A stretch of DNA of 64,000 bases from a virus. Every line of letters starts with the position of its first letter. Within the stretch, counting starts at the first letter, position 1. Both the position numbers and the translations under genes were made by a program. Shown piece after piece: positions 29,961-37,864 of the stretch. Where the stretch lies: positions 1 to 64,000 of IMG/VR virus record IMGVR_UViG_3300031999_000005; one strand, 5' to 3'. Under the pieces are notes generated by a model that searched no databases, had not been told where the DNA came from, and was given only the letters and a program-made list of their open reading frames with translations.

Positions 29961-30410
29961 TCAGGCCCCTTTCTTCTCGCCGGCCAACTTTACCGCGAGC
30001 GCTTCGACTTCGGCAGTGGTCAAGCTGGTCATACTGAGTTCCCAGGTTCCTTTCACACCCTCATGCACCCAAGCATCCTCAGGAAAGAGTCTGGAGAGCC
30101 GTTCACATTCCTGTTGCCGGTGGGCCTGGTCAGCTTGCCGTGCCTGTTCGGCCTGGTGCTCGGTGGCTTGCTTGGCGTCCCATTCGGCGCGCTCGGCTGG
30201 AGTGGCGATCCCCACGATGGACGGTGAGTTTCCGAAGCGTCCTATCTTGTAACCGTTCTGCCGGTAGTAGCGGTCGGACTGCCCTCCGCTACCCAAAACA
30301 ATTTGAGTGGCGGTGATCCGACGAACAGTTTCAATGTGCCGACGGTTGCGCCATTGTTCCATCCACACCCGGTTGCCAGCCTTGATGTCTTCGAGAAAGT
30401 TGTCGCTCAT
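29961..30410 (-). CDS. hypothetical protein with charged coiled-coil
   Basis: 149 residues: N-terminal strand-rich part (RRITATQIVLGSGGQSDRYY) then a Gln/Ala coiled-coil (AKQATEHQAEQARQADQAHR) and an acidic/basic end. No family recognised. Confidence 0.6.
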   Translation of the reverse strand: MSDNFLEDIKAGNRVWMEQWRNRRHIETVRRITATQIVLGSGGQSDRYYRQNGYKIGRFGNSPSIVGIATPAERAEWDAKQATEHQAEQARQADQAHRQQECERLSRLFPEDAWVHEGVKGTWELSMTSLTTAEVEALAVKLAGEKKGA

Positions 30411-30778
30411 GGTTCCTCTGCAGACTTCCGGCGGGGATCGTTAACCCGCAGGTGGATGGAGTCGCGCAGGTCCAGGCCACACTGAGCGCAAGTGTCCGCG
30501 TCGTCGCTGCCCTGTATGCGGACGTGAACATGGGGCATCCCTGTCTCCGTTGCGGACTTGATTGCGGCCATCGCAGTTGCCTCGATTAAGGCCCCGGTTT
30601 GCTGGGCTGCTTCAATTGCGGCAGCAGGTAGCTGGATACGGTTCAATTCTCTGAATGCGGTTGCTTGCCCTAGAATTACCAGCAAAGCATCCCGCAGCCT
30701 TCGATTGATGCGCCCCAGCTCGTTCACTTTGCTCAACTGCCGTTCGCGGGCGGTGGGATGGTTAGTAACGTTGGTCAT
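30407..30778 (-). CDS. hypothetical protein with CxxC
   Basis: ATG 30778; 123 residues, helical with CAQCGLDLRDSIHLR near the C-terminus. Overlaps neighbours by ATGA on both sides. Confidence 0.55.
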   Translation of the reverse strand: MTNVTNHPTARERQLSKVNELGRINRRLRDALLVILGQATAFRELNRIQLPAAAIEAAQQTGALIEATAMAAIKSATETGMPHVHVRIQGSDDADTCAQCGLDLRDSIHLRVNDPRRKSAEEP

Positions 30779-30936
30779 TTCAACCTCTCTTCCGGCTTGG
30801 CTGTCCAAGCTCCGCAAACAGAGCAATACCAGCCGGGGCCGTCGTTATCGTACAGAAGCCGAACATTACGCTCACAGAGATGGCAGTAGCCGACAATTGG
30901 CGACCGAACCGGCGGTTGCTTCCTCGTCTTGCTCAT
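30775..30936 (-). CDS. 53-residue zinc ribbon protein
   Basis: MSKTRKQPPV then YCHLCERN ... WYCSVCGAW: a compact four-Cys ribbon. Start ATG 30936 behind GAAAGGAGAATTGCC. Confidence 0.6.
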   Translation of the reverse strand: MSKTRKQPPVRSPIVGYCHLCERNVRLLYDNDGPGWYCSVCGAWTAKPEERLK

Positions 30937-31136
30937 GGCAATTCTCCTTTCGCCTTCAGCAGCACAGCGTCTACGCGGTTGGCCCAGGGACGGCCCGCAC
31001 CGTACTGCTGGTATTCGGCCTCTTTTGTCGCTCTTTGCGGCCAGTGGGTGTGACATACCTGGCAAACCATCACGCCCTCGTATAGCCGGTGTAGTGTTGT
31101 AGCAGTGCATCTTTTGCAATACTCGAAGACAGTCAC
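30933..31136 (-). CDS. zinc ribbon protein
   Basis: Start GTG 31136 overlaps the previous stop; AAGGGGAATTGCC precedes it. 67 residues: CKRCTATTLHRL ... VCQVCHTHW. One of a series of tiny Zn proteins in this operon. Confidence 0.6.
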   Translation of the reverse strand: MTVFEYCKRCTATTLHRLYEGVMVCQVCHTHWPQRATKEAEYQQYGAGRPWANRVDAVLLKAKGELP

Positions 31137-31399
31137 GGCAATTCCCCTTTCGCCTTGGCTACAGCGGATTGAACTTGCTGCCGCCATTTGTCCGGCTCAA
31201 ACGGCACATCCGCTACCCGCTGGCACGCCTCCAGCAGTTCCGGCGCGGCGGCGATTAGGCTGGCGTTGGCCTCGTTCTCTGCCGATTTGCCTTGGCCCCT
31301 ATCTACTATCCGTGCGGTGGCTGTTTCACCCGCCATAATCTGCGGAGTGCTAAGTTTGCCACGGTCCAGAATAGTCCACGGTCCAGGTGTGTGTTTCAT
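31133..31399 (-). CDS. MKHTPGPW-family phage protein
   Basis: 88 residues beginning MKHTPGPWTILDRG, with ANASLIAAAPELLEACQRV. This is a very common small phage and prophage protein family whose role is unknown to me. Confidence 0.8.
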   Translation of the reverse strand: MKHTPGPWTILDRGKLSTPQIMAGETATARIVDRGQGKSAENEANASLIAAAPELLEACQRVADVPFEPDKWRQQVQSAVAKAKGELP

Positions 31400-31411
31400 C
31401 GCTTCATCCTT

Positions 31412-31621
31412 TTAGCGGTTGACCCGCTCCCAAATGAGCCGCAGCTTGTCGGCCTCGATTCCCTGCCGGATCACGTTCGGCTGGCGGCACATCTTCCAGG
31501 TAGCTGAGGAATAATTCCCGTTGAGCAGGACCTCGCCGGTATCCCGCAGGCTGTAGAGGGTGCCACTGTTGCGGTTCTTCCAGCGTGCGGTTTCCGTGCC
31601 GTGCTTGTAAAGTGCTGCCAC
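31412..31621 (-). CDS. small hypothetical protein
   Basis: 69 residues, beta-rich start (YKHGTETARWKNRNSGTLY), helical end. ATG 31621 follows AAAGGAGCGTGAAC. Not recognised. Confidence 0.6.
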   Translation of the reverse strand: MAALYKHGTETARWKNRNSGTLYSLRDTGEVLLNGNYSSATWKMCRQPNVIRQGIEADKLRLIWERVNR

Positions 31622-31624
31622 TGT

Positions 31625-31897
31625 TCACGCTCCTTTACTCGTCGCTCTGCGGGTCTTTTTCTTGGCCTTCGTTTCTTCCTGCCGCTCCTGTTCTTCGGAG
31701 CGTCGGCAGAACGGGCAAACGCTCGGTATCGGGTGCAATTGGTGATTCGCCACAGTGCCGCCCTCCTGGTAATAGTGAGAAACAGCATTGTGAACGTCCC
31801 GCAGATCCGCAACATACACCGAATAGCTACGCCAGCCCATACCCGGCGCACTGACCTTTATCTTGAACCCGTTTCCATGCCGTGAGATTGTCAGCAT
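31625..31897 (-). CDS. small protein with CPFC
   Basis: ATG 31897 behind GGGAGC. 90 residues: MLTISRHGNGFKIKVSAPG strand-rich part, VCPFCRRSEE, and a Lys-rich tail. Function unknown. Confidence 0.55.
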   Translation of the reverse strand: MLTISRHGNGFKIKVSAPGMGWRSYSVYVADLRDVHNAVSHYYQEGGTVANHQLHPIPSVCPFCRRSEEQERQEETKAKKKTRRATSKGA

Positions 31898-31949
31898 TGA
31901 TTTAGCTCCCATCCGAAGGCGCGCCGCTCAGGCACGCCCTCGGTCGAAG

Positions 31950-32651
31950 CTAAAGCGCGTCCGCCTCCTTCTTGGTAATCTCCCCGGCTGCCGCTCGGTG
32001 TGCCAGAGCAATAGCGGCACCTCGGCTCAACTTATTGAACGGGCCGAAGGTGTCGATGCTGGCGTTTTTGGGATCGAACTGGCGAACAGTGAAACGCCGC
32101 CCAGCCGCGTCGAATCCGCTATCTTCGGAACTGACAAAGAACACGCCGCCCGGCCCGTTGTAGACCTTCGGCAGAATGCGCGAACGGAAAGATTTCATGT
32201 TGGAGCGGTCGAACCAATGGCCGCCGGCTTCCCAGTTCACTTGTTTGATCGCGGCCATGCAGGTAAACCGTGCTTCTGGCTCCGGGGCCTTCTTCGGGCG
32301 TACCAAATCAACGTACCGCTCCAGGACGACCGCAGCGGCAAGAGCAAACTCGGTCGGGTAATACTGGCCGGTGGTGTACTTCAGGCTCTTGCCGTTCCAT
32401 TGCAGGCGCCCGGAAAACGCCTCGAAAGCCTCGGTGAGAGCCTGTGCGTTGTGAAGGTATGCGTTAGCTTGGCTCCAGGCTGCCCGCGCCCGCTCCCGCT
32501 GTTTCAGAATTGAGCGGTACTCACTCCGGTATGCTGTGCCATCGCTGTCGTAGTTGGCAGGGTCAAGGCTAATCCGCTGGTTGATCCACTTGGCAAGCGC
32601 CGCTAATACCGGCGCTACGTCTGCGGCTACTTTGATTGTCGTTTCGTTCAT
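31950..32651 (-). CDS. hypothetical phage protein
   Basis: 233 residues. Helical N-terminal half (VLAALAKWINQRISLDP), then SNMKSFRSRILPKVYNGPGGVFFVSSE and FTVRQFDPKNASIDTFG, which resemble a phage family of unknown function. Well-defined start at ATG 32651 behind GAATGAAGAG. Confidence 0.65.
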   Translation of the reverse strand: MNETTIKVAADVAPVLAALAKWINQRISLDPANYDSDGTAYRSEYRSILKQRERARAAWSQANAYLHNAQALTEAFEAFSGRLQWNGKSLKYTTGQYYPTEFALAAAVVLERYVDLVRPKKAPEPEARFTCMAAIKQVNWEAGGHWFDRSNMKSFRSRILPKVYNGPGGVFFVSSEDSGFDAAGRRFTVRQFDPKNASIDTFGPFNKLSRGAAIALAHRAAAGEITKKEADAL

Positions 32652-32739
32652 CTCTTCATTCTCCGTTTTTCTCGGCGTGGTTCCCGCCGGTTGTGGGACG
32701 GTTTAAGCCGTCCGGCTTGCCGGGTTGCTTGTGCCAAGG

Positions 32740-32946
32740 TCATCTTTTGCCCCCGCGCCGTGATGCCCACCGTTCCAATTCCACCAGCCGGTGCCGCTGC
32801 CAGAACGTGAGCAATCCGGCCTTTTCCATCCCAAGTAGGTCCTTATATTCACCCGCCAGGTTGCGTTGTACGAGCCACGCAACCGCAGCCGGGAAAGCCT
32901 TGGCGAATTCTTCCCAATCGCTACCGTGGATGAATTGAGTTTCCAT
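32740..32946 (-). CDS. small hypothetical protein
   Basis: 68 residues, METQFIHGSDWEEFAKAFP and an amphipathic helical remainder. First gene of the 33-19 kb minus run, just downstream of the repeated leader at 32985. Confidence 0.6.
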   Translation of the reverse strand: METQFIHGSDWEEFAKAFPAAVAWLVQRNLAGEYKDLLGMEKAGLLTFWQRHRLVELERWASRRGGKR

Positions 32947-32984
32947 GCGTCCACCTTACGCCTGTCCTTTTTATTCGCCTAACA

Positions 32985-33052
32985 CTTTCCATCGAACGGT
33001 CAAAAATAGCAGGTGAACGGCGAGAATCCGGGGTCGAATGGCAAATCTGTGC
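32985..33052 (-). promoter_or_regulatory. repeated leader with minus promoter (copy A)
   Basis: TTTCCATCGAACGG and GGCGAGAATCCGGGGTCGAA here recur in near-identical form at 37771-37830 (TTTCCATTGAACGG; GGCGAGAATCACGGGTCGAA). On the minus strand TTGACC stands 16-17 nt before TAGGCG. Both copies precede minus-strand operons, so this is probably a shared promoter and operator. Confidence 0.55.
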
Positions 33053-33064
33053 ATTAAAGCCCAT

Positions 33065-33093
33065 TTGACACCTGCCAAAAGTCGCCTTATAGT
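33065..33093 (+). promoter_or_regulatory. near-consensus promoter for recombinase genes
   Basis: TTGACA 33065-33070, 17-nt spacer, TATAGT 33088-33093. One of the best sigma-70-type promoters in the window; start predicted near 33100, so the first mRNA may be almost leaderless. Confidence 0.75.
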
Positions 33094-33099
33094 TTCGAC

Positions 33100-33300
33100 A
33101 TGCGCCGGAAAGGCTGGACGAGACCGAAGCGGCGGCCGGCAGCACTCGGGCCGCCTTGCCCCGCATGTGGTAAGCGCATGGAATTGCGCTGCTGGTCCTG
33201 CGAAGGCAAGGCCGGCGGTCGCGGGCATAGAAAATATGCCGCTGCCCCTCCAGAGCAGGAACTTTACCGGCAGAAGCCCGGTTTTATTGTGGAGGATTGA
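33100..33300 (+). CDS. zinc-binding small protein
   Basis: ATG 33100, 66 residues: basic start (RRKGWTRPKRRPA), CPACGKRMELRCWSC (two CxxC), basic tail. Promoter -10 lies 7 nt upstream, so a Shine-Dalgarno site is absent. Stop overlaps the ribosome binding region of the recombinase gene. Confidence 0.6.
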   Translation: MRRKGWTRPKRRPAALGPPCPACGKRMELRCWSCEGKAGGRGHRKYAAAPPEQELYRQKPGFIVED

Positions 33301-33305
33301 ATTTT

Positions 33306-34034
33306 ATGGATGCCCTATACTTTCGCGTGTCCAGCGTTCGCCAGACAGCAGAAAACCAGTTTGAGGATCTGCTTGAAGTGGCTGAAAAGGACGGCTCCGC
33401 CCGTGACTGGTCAGCTATCCGCGCCGGGCTCGCTGCCGCCGTCTACACTGAGGACAAAGGCGCTGGCCGTATCGTGTACCATGTCCGCCCTGAGGTGGTC
33501 GCCACGCTCGCTGGCCAGTGCGTTTACGTGGAGCAAGGCAAATCGGGAAAGGTGGGTGCCGCCGCCCGACCGCTATTCGAGCGCATGAAGCGGGATGCCG
33601 CTGCCCGGCGTTTTGACAGGCTCCTGGTGTGGAAGGTGAGCCGGTTGGGGCGCGACATGCGGGAGGTGATTTCGACTGTTTACGAGCTCGCGGATCTCGG
33701 TGTTACGGTCGTACCTGTCAAAAGCGCAACCGGCCCGATCTCATCCACCATGGGTAAACTGCTGTGGGCAATTCAAGCTTGGTTTGCCGAATATGAGAAC
33801 AGTGAACGCTCTGAGACGATCAAAGCTGGCCAGTCACGCGCCCGCGCCAGTGGGAAGCACATGGGCCGACCACGTACAGCGGTCAACGCTGAGGCTGTAG
33901 CGGCCCGCCGTGCCCTCGGTGAGTCCTTTGTGGCCATCTCTGCCGCCCTGGATATCTCGCAGGCTACAGCACGGCGGCTACACCGTGCCGCCAAGCTCCC
34001 CCCGGACCTGCCCACCACCGCGCCGGTCGTCTGA
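33306..34034 (+). CDS. serine recombinase (resolvase/invertase type)
   Basis: ATG 33306, 10 nt after GGAGG. 242 residues. ALYFRVSSVRQTAENQ gives the YxRVS signature with catalytic Ser, then RLLVWKVSRLGRDMREV (conserved Arg pair), AWFAEYENSERSETIKAG and a C-terminal HTH (ESFVAISAALDISQATARRLHR). An unusual insertion of about 35 residues follows the first motif. Short enough for a resolvase or invertase rather than a large integrase, so it may act in integration, dimer resolution or phase switching. Confidence 0.88.
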   Translation: MDALYFRVSSVRQTAENQFEDLLEVAEKDGSARDWSAIRAGLAAAVYTEDKGAGRIVYHVRPEVVATLAGQCVYVEQGKSGKVGAAARPLFERMKRDAAARRFDRLLVWKVSRLGRDMREVISTVYELADLGVTVVPVKSATGPISSTMGKLLWAIQAWFAEYENSERSETIKAGQSRARASGKHMGRPRTAVNAEAVAARRALGESFVAISAALDISQATARRLHRAAKLPPDLPTTAPVV

Positions 34035-34044
34035 ACCCGCTCAA

Positions 34045-34060
34045 CATCTGTATTTGGATG
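34045..34060. repeat. dispersed palindrome copy 9 (degenerate)
   Basis: ACATCTGTATTTGGATGT: left half TCTGTA, right half intact; same variant class as copy 4. 11 nt after the recombinase stop. Confidence 0.7.
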
Positions 34061-34148
34061 TAGTAGGGTATCGAAAGCCCTCAGGCGTTGCGTCCTGGTG
34101 CCTTCTATGCCCTTGTTTTTGTGTGGATTGCAGGAATTGGGGTTTTCT

Positions 34149-34379
34149 TCAGTAGCCCTCGGTGGTTCCCAGCGGTACACAAGCCTTCCAGCCCCGTGCA
34201 AAGTCCACTCCCCGCTCCTGCATACGGATCGAGCGCGCCATTGACGCCCGGTTCGGCCATACCTGGAATAAAACATCAAAGTCCATAATCCCACAACCGG
34301 CGCGTTTACGTGCGGTACGTTCCGGGTGTTCTGGGACGTGCCCGCTGGTCTCGGCCCCCGACAGGATATAACGCTGCAT
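34149..34379 (-). CDS. small hypothetical protein
   Basis: 76 residues; FDVLFQVWPNRASMARSIRM and KACVPLGTTEGY. The start is uncertain (ATG 34379 or 34286) because no good ribosome binding site is visible. Last gene of the 37.6-34.1 kb minus run. Confidence 0.45.
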   Translation of the reverse strand: MQRYILSGAETSGHVPEHPERTARKRAGCGIMDFDVLFQVWPNRASMARSIRMQERGVDFARGWKACVPLGTTEGY

Positions 34380-34452
34380 GTCTTGATTCCAACCCCCGCC
34401 TGCTGCCCTCTGTGCAGAGCCGCAGGCCGGGGCTGGTCTCCCCGGCCGCGAT

Positions 34453-34755
34453 TCATTCCATAGGCACCCCCCTTTCTACGGCCATGCTGCCGTCTGTTGC
34501 GATGGCCTCGGGAAACTGCGCGGTCCACGGACACCGGCCCTTTACCACCTCCAGCGACACCAAGCTAAGAGATGTGGTGTCCTCCATGTCGTGATTAAAG
34601 CCGCGATTCTCCCCGTGCTGGATCGCCTCTCTGACCGCCTCACCAGCAGATTCTTTCATCCGCAGTTCCAGGGGATCGTCGGCCTCGGGTTCACGAATGC
34701 CGAAAAACTCGTCTACCAGTTCAATGGACATCACGAGCTTCAATTCAACCTGCAT
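34453..34755 (-). CDS. hypothetical acidic protein
   Basis: ATG 34755 directly behind GGGCGGGAGGTACC. 100 residues: MQVELKLVMSIELVDEFF, an acidic middle and a MEDTTSLSLVSLEVVKGRC strand. Not recognised. Its upstream boundary carries the recurring cassette sequences. Confidence 0.6.
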   Translation of the reverse strand: MQVELKLVMSIELVDEFFGIREPEADDPLELRMKESAGEAVREAIQHGENRGFNHDMEDTTSLSLVSLEVVKGRCPWTAQFPEAIATDGSMAVERGVPME

Positions 34756-34802
34756 CGGTGGTACCTCCCGCCCAAGCCAAACAAGGGCCTGGGGGCGGGG
34801 CG

Positions 34803-35180
34803 CTACGCTGCCCGCGGTAGGCCGATCTTGTTCCATGCCTCGTCGGGGACAAAGGCCACGCGGCTCTTGAGGATGTCCGCCAGTAATTCCGTCGGCTGCA
34901 CGATCCGCCGCACAGCCTCTTCTTTCACCACCACCCACCCCCCGGTACGGTAGGGGTTGGCGCCCTGCTCCCCCTCCCGGACGCTGATAAAGATAACCCC
35001 TTGCTGCATCAGTTCCTTGCACTTGTCGCATGGGCGCTTGTCCCATACCGCTGCGTGGGGAGCTTCTTGATCGCCTTGCAGTTGGCCGGCCAAGATGATC
35101 TCGTTCTTGGCCTCATTGCAAAAGAAGCACACTGGGATAGCTGGGTTAACACCGTGTTTCGGGCTAAGTTTTATGCTCAC
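34803..35180 (-). CDS. widespread phage protein (SIKLSPKHGVNP family)
   Basis: GTG 35180 follows GGCAGGAGGTACTATCAA. 125 residues: SIKLSPKHGVNPAIPVCFFC, then CDKCKELM and TGGWVVVKEEAVRRI. Family common in phages with two Cys pairs; function unknown. The frame is open upstream to ATG 35348 behind TAAAGGGGG, an alternative start. Confidence 0.75.
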   Translation of the reverse strand: MSIKLSPKHGVNPAIPVCFFCNEAKNEIILAGQLQGDQEAPHAAVWDKRPCDKCKELMQQGVIFISVREGEQGANPYRTGGWVVVKEEAVRRIVQPTELLADILKSRVAFVPDEAWNKIGLPRAA

Positions 35181-35321
35181 TTGATAGTACCTCCTGCCCG
35201 GCTCGACCTGGAGCCCGGCGCGAGCCACTACCCGCCTACCTGCCGCCCAAGTAGCCTGTCCTGGTCCCTTTGCCCTTGGTGAAGATTTGCTCCCCGTAAG
35301 TCCAGTAGAATTAACGCGTGA

Positions 35322-35361
35322 CTGCCGTAAACCCCCTTTACCTGCCATAAACCCCCTTTAT
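35322..35361. repeat. 20-bp direct repeat
   Basis: CTGCC(G/A)TAAACCCCCTTTA occurs twice in tandem. On the minus strand each copy reads TAAAGGGGGTTTA, a Shine-Dalgarno-like core. Confidence 0.7.
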
Positions 35362-35414
35362 CCCTCCATAGCGCCACCTGGAATCCTCTGAGTTGGACAG
35401 CGTGATGTGCGGCG

Positions 35415-35771
35415 CTAGAAATCCTCCCGGCCCGTAAACCTCCCTGGAATCCGCTTCATCAACAAGCCGCGCCAGTTACCAAGCTCGTTTTCCCTGACTA
35501 TGACACGGCTATTGACTCTCTCAGCGAGCTGGCACAGGTGACGGTAGCCATAATCACCAGCAGATTTACGCGGGTACTTGCCGTTCACGGGCATACAAGA
35601 GCCGCGTGAGCATGTAGGATCATCCGGCCAGCCTGCCCGCCGATTGACAGCCATATTAACAAGCCATGCGGGATCGTCGGTATAGCCGACAGATTTACCG
35701 CTGGCACGCAATCCCTGACAGTGCTTCAGTAAAGCGATTGTCCCAAGTACCTGCGCATGGGTGTGCTTCAC
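35415..35771 (-). CDS. hypothetical phage protein
   Basis: GTG 35771 behind GCGGGAGGTACTACAAA. 118 residues: KHTHAQVLGTIALLKHCQG, AWLVNMAVNRRAGWPDDP, CSRGSCMPVNGKYPRK, GLLMKRIPGRF. A recognisable phage pattern but of unknown role. Confidence 0.65.
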   Translation of the reverse strand: MKHTHAQVLGTIALLKHCQGLRASGKSVGYTDDPAWLVNMAVNRRAGWPDDPTCSRGSCMPVNGKYPRKSAGDYGYRHLCQLAERVNSRVIVRENELGNWRGLLMKRIPGRFTGREDF

Positions 35772-35916
35772 TTTGTAGTACCTCCCGCTCACTACTCCAT
35801 CCGGGAGCAGTCAGCGGGAGGGGCGACCCTATCGCGTTCGCCCCTTGGTGATTCGCGGGTCGCCCGCTCCCCTCTGGCCCGCTGCTGCGACAGTGGGCCG
35901 GAGGCAATGGCTGCGA

Positions 35917-36261
35917 TTACCTGCGCAGATCGAATCCCTGTGTATGGCAGTAGCTGTCGTCAATGGCCGCAGGGAACGCGGCCCGCAACGCTGCGAGTAC
36001 CGCCCGGCCCTCATCGCTGTGGTCGATGACGCCGACTAGGTACTGCCCGCTACGACGATGCATATATCCCCAGGTACGCCTAGCATCGGTCTGCCCGAGC
36101 AAATATATATCGCGTCCGTCGATGGTCAGCCCGCCCTCGTTGTCGTGGCGCTCCTCCTCGTCACTCGATAGCTCGATCAGAGTGTAGCGCGAGTACCCGG
36201 CTGCGATAGCGCGGCTGATTAGTTTCGCTCGTTTCGTTCGCCCTATTTTTTGAGTGTCCAT
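35917..36261 (-). CDS. hypothetical protein
   Basis: ATG 36261 beh. AACGAGGAAACGCTA. 114 residues: basic start, RYTLIELSSDEEERHDNEGG, GRDIYLLGQTDARRTW, helical end. Similar short proteins occur in phages; function unknown. Confidence 0.6.
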   Translation of the reverse strand: MDTQKIGRTKRAKLISRAIAAGYSRYTLIELSSDEEERHDNEGGLTIDGRDIYLLGQTDARRTWGYMHRRSGQYLVGVIDHSDEGRAVLAALRAAFPAAIDDSYCHTQGFDLRR

Positions 36262-36316
36262 TAGCGTTTCCTCGTTTCGTGTCTGGCCCGCCAGCCTGCC
36301 GGGCTGGCGCGGGGCG

Positions 36317-36517
36317 CTACGTGTACTTGGCCACCTCGCTGGGCGTGCAACCATGTACCTCGATCAGGTGGTACGCGGAGCCGCGCCACGGTTGGCGGTG
36401 GTCGCAGAGAGGACATTGCCACTCGGTTTCCCCGAGTATGCGGCCCTCTGTCGCCAGGATCTGGATGTGTTCATTGGGATTGTCACACGTCAAAAACGAA
36501 GGGCACTGGTGTGTCAT
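36317..36517 (-). CDS. C2H2-like zinc finger protein
   Basis: ATG 36517 behind GGGAGGAGAAACATT. 66 residues: MTHQCPSFLTCDN, WQCPLCDHRQ and AYHLIEVHGC form a CxxC...HxxxxH-type finger. The stop lies in the recurring GGGGCGCTAC boundary. Confidence 0.65.
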   Translation of the reverse strand: MTHQCPSFLTCDNPNEHIQILATEGRILGETEWQCPLCDHRQPWRGSAYHLIEVHGCTPSEVAKYT

Positions 36518-36592
36518 AATGTTTCTCCTCCCCGCGTTGAATCGCGGTGCCAGCGGTCGCAACCGCCCGCGTCGGGACTCAGGCCGCTATCC

Positions 36593-36844
36593 TTAGAAGA
36601 TGAGCAGGAGCCGGAAGGCACACTCCCCGGCCTGGTCCTCAGTGGCGCCCAGATATACCGCGATGTGAGAGCCGCCGCAGTAGACCCACCGGCCGGGAAA
36701 CGCATCATGGGCACGACTGGCAAGATTGCCGGGGTTGTCTTCGGGGCGTGCCGTGGTGCGGAGCCGGTCGTATTCGGCCTCTTCTGCCCGAGTGAGGCTG
36801 TCAAAGCCCTTGTCGGGTTCGCCTATCCATTGTTTATAGAGCAT
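36593..36844 (-). CDS. small hypothetical protein
   Basis: ATG 36844 behind GAAAGGATCAC. 83 residues: MLYKQWIGEPDKGF, a helical segment and GRWVYCGGSHIAVYLG. Not recognised. Confidence 0.55.
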   Translation of the reverse strand: MLYKQWIGEPDKGFDSLTRAEEAEYDRLRTTARPEDNPGNLASRAHDAFPGRWVYCGGSHIAVYLGATEDQAGECAFRLLLIF

Positions 36845-36866
36845 GTGATCCTTTCTGGTGCGTTAA

Positions 36867-37061
36867 TTAACGCAGTTGCGGGCCTAAAAGCAAGCTGGTG
36901 GCCGCCAATTTGTGCGCTGGAATAAACCAGCGCAGGCCCAGGTTGCGCTCTTCCAGCATAGTCGCTCTTAGCGGTACCGCACGGGCATCGTTGGGTCGCC
37001 GAGTCCATGCCGGCACGAGTCTGTCAGTATCCCATATCGCGTACTTGCTGCGTACCCGCAT
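36867..37061 (-). CDS. small hypothetical protein
   Basis: ATG 37061 behind GAGCGGGAGGTACTGGCA. 64 residues: KYAIWDTDRLVPAWTRRP then LGLRWFIPAHKLAATSL. Recurring cassette leader upstream. Unknown. Confidence 0.55.
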   Translation of the reverse strand: MRVRSKYAIWDTDRLVPAWTRRPNDARAVPLRATMLEERNLGLRWFIPAHKLAATSLLLGPQLR

Positions 37062-37119
37062 TGCCAGTACCTCCCGCTCACGGTCAGAACCTCCAGGTCT
37101 GGCCGTGGTGCGCGGGGCG

Positions 37120-37254
37120 CTACGCGTTGCGCTTGCGCGGGGCTGGGATGATCCTGCCTCGCCGGATATCCTGTCGCCGCTCTATAGCGGCCTTCTCTGC
37201 ACGAGCTGCTATAGCATCCGCTCGGTCGGCTGCCTTGGCTTGTCCTCTCGTCAT
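37120..37254 (-). CDS. 44-residue basic helical protein
   Basis: ATG 37254 behind AGGAGGAGGATGAGACA. Ala/Arg-rich helix (KAADRADAIAARAEKAAIE). The TAG stop is part of GTAGCGCCCC. Confidence 0.5.
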   Translation of the reverse strand: MTRGQAKAADRADAIAARAEKAAIERRQDIRRGRIIPAPRKRNA

Positions 37255-37357
37255 TGTCTCATCCTCCTCCTCCTGCCAGCGGGTTGCGCCGGCACGGGCG
37301 GCTGAACGCCTCCCATGCGCCGCCCGAATCCCCCGAGTCGGACGGCGGAGCGGGGCG

Positions 37358-37600
37358 CTACAAGGCCACAGAGACAACCGTGTCGGGCTGGCCTACGGGG
37401 TTCATGGCGTACTGAACCGTTCGCCTGTGGTGTCGGCGTAAGGGATAATCGCCGGGGTTGTCCTTGAGGTATTGCCGACGCCACTTCCTCCATTCGTGCT
37501 CGATCCGGCGTGCCTCCTCGACCGTGGCACCGGTCGCCTCCGCTGATCCTGCGTGGTTCAAGGTGCCTTCGCAGTCGAAGGCGTAAATCTGGTATTTCAT
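37358..37600 (-). CDS. hypothetical protein
   Basis: ATG 37600 behind GAAAGGAGCGCAACC. 80 residues: KYQIYAFDCEGTLNHAGSAE then a charged helix (EEARRIEHEWRKWRRQY). First gene of this minus run; its stop sits in the recurring boundary 10-mer. Confidence 0.6.
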   Translation of the reverse strand: MKYQIYAFDCEGTLNHAGSAEATGATVEEARRIEHEWRKWRRQYLKDNPGDYPLRRHHRRTVQYAMNPVGQPDTVVSVAL

Positions 37601-37770
37601 TGGTTGCGCTCCTTTCAAAACTACCGTTCGCCCGTGGCCCTTAAGCCCTTTGCTTTCTTCTGCTGTGCTGGTGTTTTCGGCTCTTCCAGAAGTGGTTACT
37701 TTTGGTTGCCGTGCCTGGTGAGCCGCGTTCATGCTCTCAGCCTACACCCGCCCTTTCCAGCCTCCAAGCC

Positions 37771-37830
37771 TTTTCCATTGAACGGCTGCAAATCGGGGTC
37801 GAATGGCGAGAATCACGGGTCGAACTGCTA
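37771..37830 (-). promoter_or_regulatory. repeated leader with minus promoter (copy B)
   Basis: Second copy of the leader at 32985. Here GGGTCGAAYKGC occurs twice, 22 nt apart, as iteron-like direct repeats. On the minus strand TTGCAG takes the -35 position. Confidence 0.5.
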
Positions 37831-37848
37831 ATGTACGGAAAGCGTCCA

Positions 37849-37864
37849 CGTCCAAATTTGGATG
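37849..37864. repeat. dispersed palindrome copy 10
   Basis: Perfect core 37851-37862 (ACGTCC...GGATGT), in non-coding sequence upstream of the minus run starting at 37600. Confidence 0.85.

Noticed and set aside
33773-34534. 253-residue minus-strand frame
   Set aside because: Antisense to the serine recombinase; no ribosome binding site.
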